A stretch of DNA of 64,000 nucleotides from the NCBI RefSeq assembly GCF_040712075.1, contig NZ_JBFCVL010000011.1, forward strand, positions 1-64,000. Reading direction: 5' to 3'. The notes below the pieces were generated by a model. That model did no database searches. It was given only the letters and a program-made list of their open reading frames with translations, and was not told the origin of the DNA. Made by a program: the position numbers and the translations under genes. This document shows positions 54,153 through 62,597 of this stretch, in pieces. Source of the stretch: Fodinicurvata sp. EGI_FJ10296 (GTDB lineage Bacteria > Pseudomonadota > Alphaproteobacteria > DSM-16000 > Inquilinaceae). Within the stretch, counting starts at the first letter, position 1. Each line of letters starts with the position of its first letter.

Positions 54153-55762
54153 CCGAGACAGGAGGCCCGGCGGGCCAGCGCGTCATGAATCTGGCGACTC
54201 TGCTGACCCAGGCGGCGCGGCGCCGGGGGCCGCACCCGGGACTTATCAAGGGCGAGCAACGCTGGAGCTGGGCCGATCTCGAACGCGACACCGGCCGTCT
54301 GGCGGCGGCGCTGATCGGACTTGGTATCGGCAAGGGCGATCGCATCCTTGCGCATTCGCGCAACGGCCACGAGCTGGTCATTGCCATGTTCGCGGTGTTC
54401 CGCATCGGCGCCATCTGGGTGCCGACGAATTTCCGGCTGACGCCGGGCGAGGTTGTGGACCAGGCCGAGACCGCGGGCGCTTGCGTCTTCCTGTGCGACG
54501 GTGGCTTTCCCGAGCACGCCGCGGCCGTCGCCGAGCGCGCGTCCACCGTTCGGCACATCGTGCGCATGTGCGAAGGCACGTTTGGCGACACGACGCTGGC
54601 GTCGCTGATCGAGACCTGTCCGCCGGACGCGGTCCGACCGGCGGCAGCCGTGACCTACAACGATCCCTGCTGGTTCTTTTTTACCTCGGGCACCACCGGC
54701 AAGTCCAAGGCCGCCATCCTGACCCATGGGCAGATGGCGTTCGTGATCACCAATCATCTGGCCGATCTGGTGCCGGGCACCGACAGCGACGACGCCTCCC
54801 TGGTCGTCGCCCCACTGTCGCACGGCGCCGGTGTCCACATGCTCAATCAGGTCGCCCGGGCGGCACGGACGGTGCTTCCCGATTCCGACCGCTTCGACGC
54901 CGCCCTGCTCTGGCGGCTGATCGACGCGCACCGGATCACCAACATGTTCACGGTGCCCACAATTCTGACCATGCTCTCTGACCACCCCGATGCCGCCGCA
55001 CGCCCCCATCCATCACTTCGATACGTCATCTATGCCGGGGCGCCGATGTATCGCGAGGACCAGAAGCGAATCCTTGCCACGATAGGCCCCGTGATCGTCC
55101 AGTATTTCGGTCTGGGCGAGGTCACCGGCAACATCACGGTTCTGCCCCCGGCGCTGCATTCCCTCGACGACGGACCAGACGCCCGCATCGGCACCTGCGG
55201 CATCGAGCGTACGGGCATGCAGGTGAGCGTACAGGACGACCGTGGGAAGGAGGTGCCGCCGCTGGAGACCGGCGAAATCTGCGTTATCGGTCCGGCGGTG
55301 TTCCCGGGCTATTTCGACAATCCAAAGGCCAATGCCGAGGTCTTTCGCGACGGCTGGTTTCGCACCGGCGATGTCGGCCACATGGACCGCGAGGGCTTTG
55401 TCTATATAACCGGCCGAAAGTCCGACATGTATATTTCCGGCGGGTCCAACATCTATCCACGCGAAATCGAGGAAAAGATTCTGACGAACCCGGCCGTCGC
55501 CGAAGTGGCGGTGCTGGGCGTACCCGATGCGAAATGGGGCGAAAGCGGTATCGCCGTCTGCGCGCTGAAGCCCGGAACGGCATTGTCCGAGACCCAGCTG
55601 CTGACATGGCTGGAGACTCATATTTCGCGTTATAAGTTGCCCAAACGTGTGGTTTTTCTCGATGCTTTGCCGAAATCCGGCTACGGCAAGGTGCCAAAGC
55701 GGCTGGTGCGCCAGACGCTTGAAGAGCGTGGCCTGTTGCCGGAACCAACCGGGGAGACATGA
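54149..55762 (+). CDS. AMP-dependent acyl-CoA synthetase
   Basis: This 537-residue ANL enzyme has the P-loop FTSGTTGKSKAAIL, the A5 motif region YFGLGEVTGN, A7-like text GWFRTGDVGHMDREGF and the A8 hinge GRKSDMYISGGSNIYPREIE with the A10 Lys in KSGYGKVPKR. It activates a carboxylate as acyl-CoA. It overlaps the thiolase stop by four bases and the next gene by four, so the operon is tightly coupled. The acid substrate is unknown. Confidence 0.94.
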   Translation: MTETGGPAGQRVMNLATLLTQAARRRGPHPGLIKGEQRWSWADLERDTGRLAAALIGLGIGKGDRILAHSRNGHELVIAMFAVFRIGAIWVPTNFRLTPGEVVDQAETAGACVFLCDGGFPEHAAAVAERASTVRHIVRMCEGTFGDTTLASLIETCPPDAVRPAAAVTYNDPCWFFFTSGTTGKSKAAILTHGQMAFVITNHLADLVPGTDSDDASLVVAPLSHGAGVHMLNQVARAARTVLPDSDRFDAALLWRLIDAHRITNMFTVPTILTMLSDHPDAAARPHPSLRYVIYAGAPMYREDQKRILATIGPVIVQYFGLGEVTGNITVLPPALHSLDDGPDARIGTCGIERTGMQVSVQDDRGKEVPPLETGEICVIGPAVFPGYFDNPKANAEVFRDGWFRTGDVGHMDREGFVYITGRKSDMYISGGSNIYPREIEEKILTNPAVAEVAVLGVPDAKWGESGIAVCALKPGTALSETQLLTWLETHISRYKLPKRVVFLDALPKSGYGKVPKRLVRQTLEERGLLPEPTGET

Positions 55763-56640
55763 TGATGCGCTGCGTTTCCCAACCCGGCCCTGCGACGGAC
55801 CCGCGAACCATCGCAATTCCGGCCGGGGCCGTCGACATCGATGCGACGCTGGCGCCCGGCGCACCGCTGCTCGACCAGTTGTACGACCTCCTCCGCCGGC
55901 ACGGATGTGAAAGCGGCGTGTTCCACATGACCGGCGGCACGCTCGATCCGTTCGCCTATGTGATTCCGGCGCTGTCGCCCAACGAACAGCACGCGGCCTA
56001 TTACAGTGAGACGTTCCGCCCGGCCGGCCCATCGCACTTATCGCAGGGCGCAGTGACCATGGGTCTGCGCGACGGCGAACCCTTTTTTCACTGCCACGCC
56101 TTCTGGACCGAAAGCGGGGGCAAATCGGCTGGCGGCCACATCCTGCCGTTCGAAACCATCGTCGCCGGCGCCATTCGTGTCGTCGGCATCGGCCTGAAGG
56201 GCGCGGCCTTCGAAACACACGCCGATGCCGAGACCGGCTTCCCTCTGTTCACGCCGGTCCCGGCCGGGAGCCATGACGCAATCCCGGCCCCGGAATTGAT
56301 CCCGGCACTGGCCGTGCGTCTCAAACCGCACGAGGACATCGTCACCAGTCTCGAAGGCGTGGTGCGGGCCGTAGGCTGGCAACGGGCGCGTGTGCACGGT
56401 GGCGTCGGCAGCATCATCGGCGCCCGCTACATCGACGCGCCGCCGGTCGATCCGTTCGCGACCGAAATGTTCCTGACCGACGGCATGATCGATCCGCTTG
56501 GCGACCACAGCCATCTCGAAACCGGCCTCGTCGATCTGACCGGCGCGCTTAGCAGCGGCAGCCTCGTGCCCGAGGACAACCCGATCCTGATGACGCTCGA
56601 AGTCGTTCTGACGCAATGCCAGAGTAGCGTGAGCCGATAG
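55759..56640 (+). CDS. PPC/DUF296 domain protein
   Basis: This 293-residue protein has the DUF296 (PPC/PCC) metal-binding signature: the two His of FHCHAFWTESGG followed by GGHILPFETIVAGAIRV, with a second partial repeat near the C-terminus (RVHGGVGSIIGARYI). In plants PPC is linked to AT-hook DNA binding; in bacteria it is a small metal-bound enzyme-like domain of unknown activity. It starts within the stop of the acyl-CoA ligase gene. Its presence in an acyl-CoA operon hints at a metabolic rather than a DNA role. Confidence 0.83.
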   Translation: MMMRCVSQPGPATDPRTIAIPAGAVDIDATLAPGAPLLDQLYDLLRRHGCESGVFHMTGGTLDPFAYVIPALSPNEQHAAYYSETFRPAGPSHLSQGAVTMGLRDGEPFFHCHAFWTESGGKSAGGHILPFETIVAGAIRVVGIGLKGAAFETHADAETGFPLFTPVPAGSHDAIPAPELIPALAVRLKPHEDIVTSLEGVVRAVGWQRARVHGGVGSIIGARYIDAPPVDPFATEMFLTDGMIDPLGDHSHLETGLVDLTGALSSGSLVPEDNPILMTLEVVLTQCQSSVSR

Positions 56641-56708
56641 TGCCGGGAGTCATTGCTCGCCGCGAGCCCGCCACTCCAACTGTAGCCACTGGAAACGGAG
56701 ATCAGAGT

Positions 56709-56957
56709 ATGATGATGACAGGACCATCAGTCGCATTCGTGGCTATGCTGTTTCTATCCTGGACGGTACCGGACGGAGCGCCGTATCGCGACCTTCTGGC
56801 CGACCCCGGCAATGCCGAGATGGCGGTGGAAATCATGGGCTTTGCCGATGCGGAAACGTGCGAGGCCTTCATCGACAAAATACGCGAGGATGACTCAGGG
56901 GCGTTTCTGCCCTATGACGGCGCCACCGTCTCCCGCGCGGAATGCCGTCCGTACTGA
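56709..56957 (+). CDS. Small secreted protein of unknown function
   Basis: This 82-residue protein starts at ATG 56709 with GGAG eight bases upstream. A hydrophobic N-terminus (VAFVAMLFLSWTV) is a likely signal peptide, followed by ~60 residues with two Cys (ADAETCEAFIDK and SRAECRPY). I recognise no family. It lies between the PPC gene and the threonine synthase homologue on the same strand and could be a separate small gene or part of the operon. Confidence 0.6.
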   Translation: MMMTGPSVAFVAMLFLSWTVPDGAPYRDLLADPGNAEMAVEIMGFADAETCEAFIDKIREDDSGAFLPYDGATVSRAECRPY

Positions 56958-57011
56958 TCGGTGGCGGCCCTGCAAATGGAACACCCCCAGCGACCCGAGG
57001 ATAGCGGCGAC

Positions 57012-58229
57012 ATGAGCCAAACACCTACCTTCGTCACCCATCTCGAATGCTCGATGACGGGAGAGCGGTATGAAGCCGACCAGCCGCACAACCTCTCGAA
57101 GGCGGGCAAGCCGCTTCTGGTGCGTTACGATCTGGATGCGCTGAAAGCCGCTTTCTCCAAAGATGTGCTGGCGGGACGCCAGTTTGAGGGGCTCTGGCGG
57201 TACCGCGAGATGCTGCCGGTGCGCCGGGCGGAGAACCGGGTTTCGCTGGGCGAGGTCGTCACCCCCCTGATCGACCTGCCAAAGCTCGCCGGCGGGGCCG
57301 GCCGACTCTCGGTCAAGGATGAAGGCCATCTGCCGACCGGAAGTTTCAAGGCACGCGGGCTGGTCATGGCGGTAGCGATGGCAAAGGAACTGGGACTGAA
57401 CCATCTGGCCATGCCGACGAACGGCAATGCCGGTGCCGCTCTGGCGGCCTATGCCGGCCGGGCCGGGCAGCGGGCAACGGTCTTCTGCCCGGATGACACG
57501 CCCGAGATCAATGTCCGCGAGATCCAGGCCCAGGGCGCGAGGGTCTACCGGGTCAACGGCCTGATCAACGATTGCGGCAAGATCGTCGGCGACGGCAAGG
57601 CCGCTGCCGGCTGGTTCGACGTTTCCACCCTCAAGGAGCCGTATCGGATCGAGGGTAAAAAGACGATGGGCCTGGAACTGGCCGAGCAACTCGGCTGGGA
57701 ACTGCCCGACGTCATTTTTTATCCCACTGGTGGCGGCACCGGACTGATCGGCATGTGGAAGGCTTTCGCCGAACTGGAGGCCATGGGCTGGATATCGGGG
57801 AAGAAACCCCGCATGGTCGCCGTCCAGGCCACCGGTTGCGCGCCGATCGTCAAGGCCTATGAGGCCGGCGAGGAGCACGCCCCGCTGTGGGAAAACGCCC
57901 ACACGGTCGCCGCCGGCATTCGCGTACCGGTCGCAGTCGGCGATTTCCTGATCCTGCGCGCTGTTCGCGAAAGCGGCGGGTTCGCCATCGCCATCGACGA
58001 CGACACGATCATGGCGGCCCGTGACGAAGTGGCGGCGGGCGAAGGGCTACTGTTGTGCCCGGAAGGGGCGGCCACTTATGCGGCTTATCGTCAGGCGCTG
58101 GCCGACGGCAAGGTCGCGGCGACCGATCGTTGCGTCCTGTTCAACTGCGCCACCGGCCTGAAATACCCCCTGCCCGAGGTCACCCGCAGCATCGACCGGC
58201 ACGCCCCGATCGATTACGCGGCACTGTAG
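57012..58229 (+). CDS. Threonine synthase-family PLP enzyme
   Basis: This ~405-residue protein is started at ATG 57012 (MSQTPTFVTHLECSMTGERY); the open frame back to 56961 has no site. PLP-binding Lys is in LPTGSFKARGLVM, the substrate loop is MPTNGNAGAALAAYAG, and the glycine-rich phosphate loop is YPTGGGTGLIGMW. It is of the archaeal/plant-type ThrC subfamily. Real threonine synthesis and a catabolic PLP-lyase role in this acyl-CoA operon are both possible; the setting beside thiolase/ligase genes is unusual for housekeeping ThrC. Confidence 0.85.
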   Translation: MSQTPTFVTHLECSMTGERYEADQPHNLSKAGKPLLVRYDLDALKAAFSKDVLAGRQFEGLWRYREMLPVRRAENRVSLGEVVTPLIDLPKLAGGAGRLSVKDEGHLPTGSFKARGLVMAVAMAKELGLNHLAMPTNGNAGAALAAYAGRAGQRATVFCPDDTPEINVREIQAQGARVYRVNGLINDCGKIVGDGKAAAGWFDVSTLKEPYRIEGKKTMGLELAEQLGWELPDVIFYPTGGGTGLIGMWKAFAELEAMGWISGKKPRMVAVQATGCAPIVKAYEAGEEHAPLWENAHTVAAGIRVPVAVGDFLILRAVRESGGFAIAIDDDTIMAARDEVAAGEGLLLCPEGAATYAAYRQALADGKVAATDRCVLFNCATGLKYPLPEVTRSIDRHAPIDYAAL

Positions 58230-58308
58230 TAAACAAGAAAAAATTGCAACATCCCATCGAAACCACTACCAGTGCGGGCGTTACATTGCGAACCGCCCCG
58301 CTGGTGAC

Positions 58309-59313
58309 ATGCCGCCCCCCACTACTCCTCATGATGACCTTTTCAAGGCGCTGCTCGACGACCCGCGCCGTGCGGCAGCGGTTCTGAACGACTATCTCCC
58401 GCCGGAGATCGCACCGATGCTGGGGCATGCGCTGCCGGAGCCGATCGACGGCAGCTTCATCGACGAGGACCTCGCCAACAGCCAGAGCGACCGGCTGTTC
58501 CGGGTGCAGACCCGCGACGGGCGATCGGCCTTCGTCTATGCCCTGCTGGAGCACAAGAGTTCGGTCGACCCGGCGACGCCGATCCAGCTGGGCACCTATC
58601 TGCTGCGCATCTGGCGCCGGCATGGCGATGCTCCGGACGGGAATTTCCGCCGGCTGCCGCCGATCATCCCGATCGTGTTCTACCATGGCCGCCAGCCGTG
58701 GAGCGTCCCGACCGCGATCATCGATTGCATCGATGCCGACGCGCCGCTCAAGGAGCAGCTCCGCGACCTCCGCTACACCGTCCATCACCTGAACGAACGT
58801 CCCGACAACGCCCTGTCCAACCATCGCGACGTCGCCGCGGTGTTCCTGGCGCTCAAGCATCTGCGCGAGGAACCGGCGGCGTTCGACACCCTGGTGCGGA
58901 TCCTTGAGCTGCCGGCAGCCGACACGCAATTGCTGAAACAGCTGATCCAATATATCCTGACGACCCAGCCTTCCATCGACCGCGATGGCTGGCAACAGCT
59001 GATATCCGCAGCCCGACCGCAGGAGGAGGACACCGTCATGTCGATCGCGATCCGTCAATGGCAGGAAGAAGGCCGCCTGCAGGGGCTGGTACAGGGGAAG
59101 GCCGAGGGAAAAGCCGAAGGAATAACAGAGGGAATGGCCAAAGGAATGGCCGATAGCCTTATCCAGATCCTTGAAACCCGCTTCCACGAACTCGACGAGG
59201 ATGTCAAGAGCCGGATCCGGAACCAATCAGCCGACGCCCTCAGCATGGCGACCAAACGTGCACTCGTCGCACCGACGTTTGAGCAGGCGCTCGACGGATT
59301 GACGCACCATTAG
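58309..59313 (+). CDS. Rpn-family PD-(D/E)XK nuclease
   Basis: This 334-residue protein belongs to the Rpn (recombination-promoting nuclease/putative transposase) family. Residues ~5-200 form the nuclease domain: PHDDLFKALLDDPRRAAAVL, the catalytic run SDRLFRVQTRDGRSAFVYAL and then LLEHKSSVDP (the E-x-K pair). The C-terminal ~90 residues are a helical tail with GKAEG repeats. The start ATG 58309 has only a weak site, whereas an internal ATG (59038) has an excellent one. In E. coli, RpnA-type genes make a toxic antiphage nuclease and a short C-terminal antitoxin from the same gene; the sequence here matches that design. Confidence 0.9.
   Translation: MPPPTTPHDDLFKALLDDPRRAAAVLNDYLPPEIAPMLGHALPEPIDGSFIDEDLANSQSDRLFRVQTRDGRSAFVYALLEHKSSVDPATPIQLGTYLLRIWRRHGDAPDGNFRRLPPIIPIVFYHGRQPWSVPTAIIDCIDADAPLKEQLRDLRYTVHHLNERPDNALSNHRDVAAVFLALKHLREEPAAFDTLVRILELPAADTQLLKQLIQYILTTQPSIDRDGWQQLISAARPQEEDTVMSIAIRQWQEEGRLQGLVQGKAEGKAEGITEGMAKGMADSLIQILETRFHELDEDVKSRIRNQSADALSMATKRALVAPTFEQALDGLTHH
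59038..59313 (+). CDS. Putative intragenic Rpn C-terminal protein (RpnS-like)
   Basis: This frame starts at an internal Met (residue 244 of the Rpn gene) preceded at 7 bases by AGGAGGAGGA (59021-59030), far stronger than the site of the full-length start. It would yield 91 residues starting MSIAIRQWQEEGRLQG with GKAEG-type repeats. The same start and sequence occur as a separate small gene at 59393. In known Rpn systems the C-terminal short protein binds and inhibits the full nuclease. Independent translation here is inferred. Confidence 0.65.
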   Translation: MSIAIRQWQEEGRLQGLVQGKAEGKAEGITEGMAKGMADSLIQILETRFHELDEDVKSRIRNQSADALSMATKRALVAPTFEQALDGLTHH

Positions 59314-59392
59314 CGACAGGGATCTGCCGGGGAGAGATCCTTGTCAGGTCACTTTGGCACCCCGCCCCGCCACACACGAAGAGAATATCTTC

Positions 59393-59632
59393 ATGTCGAT
59401 CGCGATCCGTCAATGGCAGGAAGAAGGCCGCCTGCAGGGGCTGGTGCAGGGAAAGGCCGAAGGAATGGCCGAAAGCCTCATCCGGGTCCTCGAAGCCCGC
59501 TTTCACCCGCTCGATCAGAGTGTGAAAAACCGGATCAGAATGCAGTCTGTCGAGGCGCTTGAAACAGCGACCGGGCGGGCGCTGGCCGCACCGACACTTG
59601 ATCACGTGCTAGACGGATTCTCGCAGCATTAG
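59393..59632 (+). CDS. Free-standing duplicate of Rpn C-terminal domain
   Basis: This 79-residue protein begins exactly like the internal Rpn start. The first ~50 bases of both copies are identical, then they diverge. The duplicate has one GKAEG unit where the full gene has an expanded run, 12 residues shorter overall, and both end in (D/L)DG(L/F)(T/S)(H/Q)H-like tails. The nuclease domain is absent. It fits a stand-alone antitoxin-like gene made by tandem duplication, or a remnant of a second rpn gene. A weak AAGAGA lies upstream. Confidence 0.65.
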   Translation: MSIAIRQWQEEGRLQGLVQGKAEGMAESLIRVLEARFHPLDQSVKNRIRMQSVEALETATGRALAAPTLDHVLDGFSQH

Positions 59633-59641
59633 GGCCGTCGC

Positions 59642-59669
59642 CTGATCGTCGCGACGAGCAGACGATCAG
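59642..59669. terminator. Hairpin between rpn duplicate and cysH
   Basis: CTGATCGTC (59642-59650) and GACGATCAG (59661-59669) make a perfect 9-bp stem with a 10-base loop between two convergent genes; it overlaps the last four bases of cysH. It has no U-tract but may end transcription in both directions. The stem repeats the CTGATCGTC/GACGATCAG core that also occurs in the dispersed repeats. Confidence 0.5.
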
Positions 59670-60382
59670 CAGCCGACGGGGCCGAGCATGTGTATGCCGC
59701 ACTCGGTCTTGGCCATACCGCGCCACCGGCCGTCCCGCACCTCTTCGCCGGGACGCCGGCGCGAGGTGCAGGGAATGCAGCCGACACTGTCATACCCCTT
59801 GTCCTGCATCGGATGGCGCGGCAGATTCAGACTCTCGAACCTCTGCTCGACGTCCTTTGGATCAAGCGCTGCCAGCGGATTGACTTTGAGGCGCGGCCCC
59901 TCGACCTCGACGACCGGTATGCGTGACCGCTGGCCGCCGTGATAGCGCTTGCGCCCATTGGCCCACGCCGCCATCCCGTCCAGCGCGCGTTCCAGCGGCC
60001 TTACCTTGCGCATGTGACAGCACGCATCGGGATCCGAAGCCCACAGGAATTCCTCCGGGTCGCGCTCCGCCTGATCTGCGGCATCGGGATGCAGCGAGCG
60101 GACATTCGTCAACCTCAGGCGGTCCACCAGCCGGTCGCGATAGTCCAGCGTCTCCGGGAAAAGCCAGCCGGTGTCGAGCAGCAACACCTCGATGGTGCCA
60201 TCCACCCGCGCCATCGCGTCGAGCAGCACGGCCGATTCCGTACCGAACGATGACACCACCGCGAACCTGCCGGGGGCAACGGTTTCACGGATGGCATCGA
60301 TCACGACTTCCGGCGCCGCACCTTCCAGGCTCGCGTTCAGGATGCGGGCCTTTTCGGTCAGAGATGCGTCCAGGTCCACCAT
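59666..60382 (-). CDS. cysH: Adenylyl-sulfate (APS) reductase
   Basis: This 238-residue enzyme reduces activated sulfate to sulfite. The Cys pairs ACCHMRKVRPLERAL and VGCIPCTSRR give the CC...CxxC ligands of the [4Fe-4S] cluster that mark APS-type (rather than PAPS-type) reductases. The C-terminal catalytic Cys is in AKTECGIHMLG. The P-loop-like SSFGTESAVLLDA binds the nucleotide. It is the last gene of the cysG-DUF2849-cysI-DUF934-cysH operon; its start overlaps the DUF934 stop by one base. Confidence 0.95.
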   Translation of the reverse strand: MVDLDASLTEKARILNASLEGAAPEVVIDAIRETVAPGRFAVVSSFGTESAVLLDAMARVDGTIEVLLLDTGWLFPETLDYRDRLVDRLRLTNVRSLHPDAADQAERDPEEFLWASDPDACCHMRKVRPLERALDGMAAWANGRKRYHGGQRSRIPVVEVEGPRLKVNPLAALDPKDVEQRFESLNLPRHPMQDKGYDSVGCIPCTSRRRPGEEVRDGRWRGMAKTECGIHMLGPVGC

Positions 60383-60894
60383 CAGCTGGCCACTCCCGCC
60401 CCGCCTACGCGGGCTCTGAATGCTGTCATGCGGTTATCGGCGCCGGGTTGATACACAACGGGAATGCTCGCAACCTCGCGGTCGAACGCGTCCGCGTCGG
60501 CATCGCGGGCGACCAGCAAGGCGTCAAAGCCGGCACGCACCATGAAGGCGAACTGGTCCCGGAGTACCTGACCGGTCGCCCGGATTTCGCCGCTGAAGCC
60601 GTAATGCTCGCGCAGTTGACGCGCCTGGCTGTATGCCCTGCCGTCCTTGAAGGTCGGAAAGGACAGACAGACCAGCGACAGTCGATCCAGATGGGGTGCC
60701 AGATCCGACACCGGCCGGTCGTTGGGCCATGTGACCCCCCATCGGGCATCGGGCCGCGCCTCCACAGGCACCGCACCGTAGTCAGCCAGTTGGTCGGCCG
60801 TGAGGAGAAGGTGGTCGCCCGCAGGCGGCGCCGTAGCATCCGCAACGGCAATCCATACATCCGCTACCGGTCGACCGTGCTTAAGCAGCGGCAT
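60382..60894 (-). CDS. DUF934 protein of the sulfite reductase operon
   Basis: This 170-residue protein has the DUF934 core (RLSLVCLSFPTFKDGRAYSQ, RQLREHYGFSGEIRATGQVL, DQFAFMVRAGFDALLV). Family members sit between sulfite reductase and CysH in many alphaproteobacteria; the biochemical role is unknown, perhaps in assembly or electron transfer. It overlaps cysI by 14 bases. Confidence 0.93.
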   Translation of the reverse strand: MPLLKHGRPVADVWIAVADATAPPAGDHLLLTADQLADYGAVPVEARPDARWGVTWPNDRPVSDLAPHLDRLSLVCLSFPTFKDGRAYSQARQLREHYGFSGEIRATGQVLRDQFAFMVRAGFDALLVARDADADAFDREVASIPVVYQPGADNRMTAFRARVGGAGVAS

Positions 60895-62545
60895 TGGCTT
60901 GCTCCTTGAATGGCTCGATCCCCAGACGCCCGACCAGATCGATGAACCGCTCTTCGGGTCCGTGCCTATGGGCGAGATAAGTGTCGATCAGGTCTTCAAC
61001 CACGTCGACGACGCGGTCGGCGGGCACGGCCGGGCCCAGCAACTGACCAAGCGTGGCATCGTCGTCGGACCGGCCGCCAAGCGTGATCTGGTAGACTTCC
61101 TGGCCCTGCTTCTCGACGCCGAGAAGGCCTATATGCCCGACATGATGGTGTCCGCAAGCATTGATGCAGCCAGAAATGTTGATGCGGACGGGACCAATGC
61201 CGTGCACGCGGTCAATATCGGCAAAGCGGCGTGTGATTGCCTGGGCAATGGGAATGGACCGCGTGTTGGCCAGACTGCAGAAATCCAGCCCCGGGCAGGC
61301 GATGATGTCGGTCAGATGGCCGACATTGGCCGTCGACAGTCCGGACTCGGCCAAAGCGGCGTAAAGTGCCGGAAGATCGCGCTGACGGACATGGGGCAGA
61401 ACCACGTTCTGCTGGTGCGTAATCCGAAGTTCACCGAAGCCGAACCGGTCCGACAGATCGGCCAGGGCCTCGATCTGGGCGGCGGTCGCGTCCCCCGGCG
61501 CGCCGTCTTCCGGCTTCAGCGACACCGTCACTGCGGCATAGCCGGGCTTGCGGTGCGGGCTCACCGATGCCCGATGCCATCGGGCAAAAGCCGGCTCCAT
61601 CAGCGCGCCCGCCAGCGCCGGATCGTCGCCGTCGAGCGATTCATAAGCGTGCTCCGTGAAGCGCTCCGCGACCGCCGAAATCATGTCATCGGTCAGCGTC
61701 AGCGCCCCGCCGCGGATCGTCTCGAACACCGCATCGACTTCGCGGCGGAAGGCGTCGATACCCAGATCGTGGACCAGGATCTTGATGCGGGCCTTGTAGA
61801 TATTGTCGCGCCGTCCGTGGGCGTTGTAGACGCGCAGAATCGCCTCGACATAGCTCAGCAGATCCGACGGCTCGACAAACTCGGCGATCGTCTTGCCCAG
61901 GAACGGCGTCCGGCCGAGACCGCCGCCGACCAGCACTTCGAAGCCGACATCCCCGTCGGCCTTGCCATCGCGCCGGCGCATGCGCAGGCCGATGTCGTGA
62001 ACCTGTACTGCCGCCCGGTCGTTGGGCGATCCGGTCAGTGCAATCTTGAACTTGCGCGGCAGGAACGAGAATTCCGGATGCAGGCTGGACCACTGGCGCA
62101 GGATCTCCGCCCAGATGCGCGGATCGGCGATCTCGTCAGGCGCGACACCGGCAAAGGCGTCGGTGGTGACGTTGCGGATGCAATTGCCGCTGGTCTGGAT
62201 GCCGTGCATCTGCGCCGCCGCCAGATCGGCCATCGCGTCGGGCAGATCCTTGAGCGCGATCCAGTTGAACTGGATGTTCTGCCGCGTCGTGAAATGGCCG
62301 TAGCCGCGGTCATAGGTCCGCGCGACATGCGCCAGCACCCGCATCTGGTCCGACGAGAGGGTGCCATACGGGATGGCGATGCGCAGCATATAGGCATGGA
62401 GTTGAAGATAAACGCCATTCATCAGCCGCAGCGGCTTGAATTCGTCCTCGGTCAGTTCTCCGGAAAGACGGCGGGCCACCTGGTCGCGGAACTGGTCAAC
62501 GCGGGCGGAGACCAGAGCCTGATCGTGTTCGTCGTACTGATACAT
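60881..62545 (-). CDS. cysI: Sulfite reductase hemoprotein (nitrite/sulfite reductase family)
   Basis: This 554-residue enzyme starts at ATG 62545 (MYQYDEHDQALVSARVDQFR); the open frame back to 62794 is not coding. The siroheme/[4Fe-4S] ligands are in IIACPGLDFCSLANT and NISGCINACGHHHVG. Two ferredoxin-like repeats and siroheme-binding Arg-rich loops (HFTTRQNIQFNWI, THQQNVVLPHV) complete the family pattern. It reduces sulfite to sulfide with siroheme made by the adjacent CysG. Confidence 0.94.
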   Translation of the reverse strand: MYQYDEHDQALVSARVDQFRDQVARRLSGELTEDEFKPLRLMNGVYLQLHAYMLRIAIPYGTLSSDQMRVLAHVARTYDRGYGHFTTRQNIQFNWIALKDLPDAMADLAAAQMHGIQTSGNCIRNVTTDAFAGVAPDEIADPRIWAEILRQWSSLHPEFSFLPRKFKIALTGSPNDRAAVQVHDIGLRMRRRDGKADGDVGFEVLVGGGLGRTPFLGKTIAEFVEPSDLLSYVEAILRVYNAHGRRDNIYKARIKILVHDLGIDAFRREVDAVFETIRGGALTLTDDMISAVAERFTEHAYESLDGDDPALAGALMEPAFARWHRASVSPHRKPGYAAVTVSLKPEDGAPGDATAAQIEALADLSDRFGFGELRITHQQNVVLPHVRQRDLPALYAALAESGLSTANVGHLTDIIACPGLDFCSLANTRSIPIAQAITRRFADIDRVHGIGPVRINISGCINACGHHHVGHIGLLGVEKQGQEVYQITLGGRSDDDATLGQLLGPAVPADRVVDVVEDLIDTYLAHRHGPEERFIDLVGRLGIEPFKEQANAAA

Positions 62546-62597
62546 GGTCGCTTTCTCGATAGCATTGCCGGGGGCCTGAAAAGCCGGAACGCCGGTC

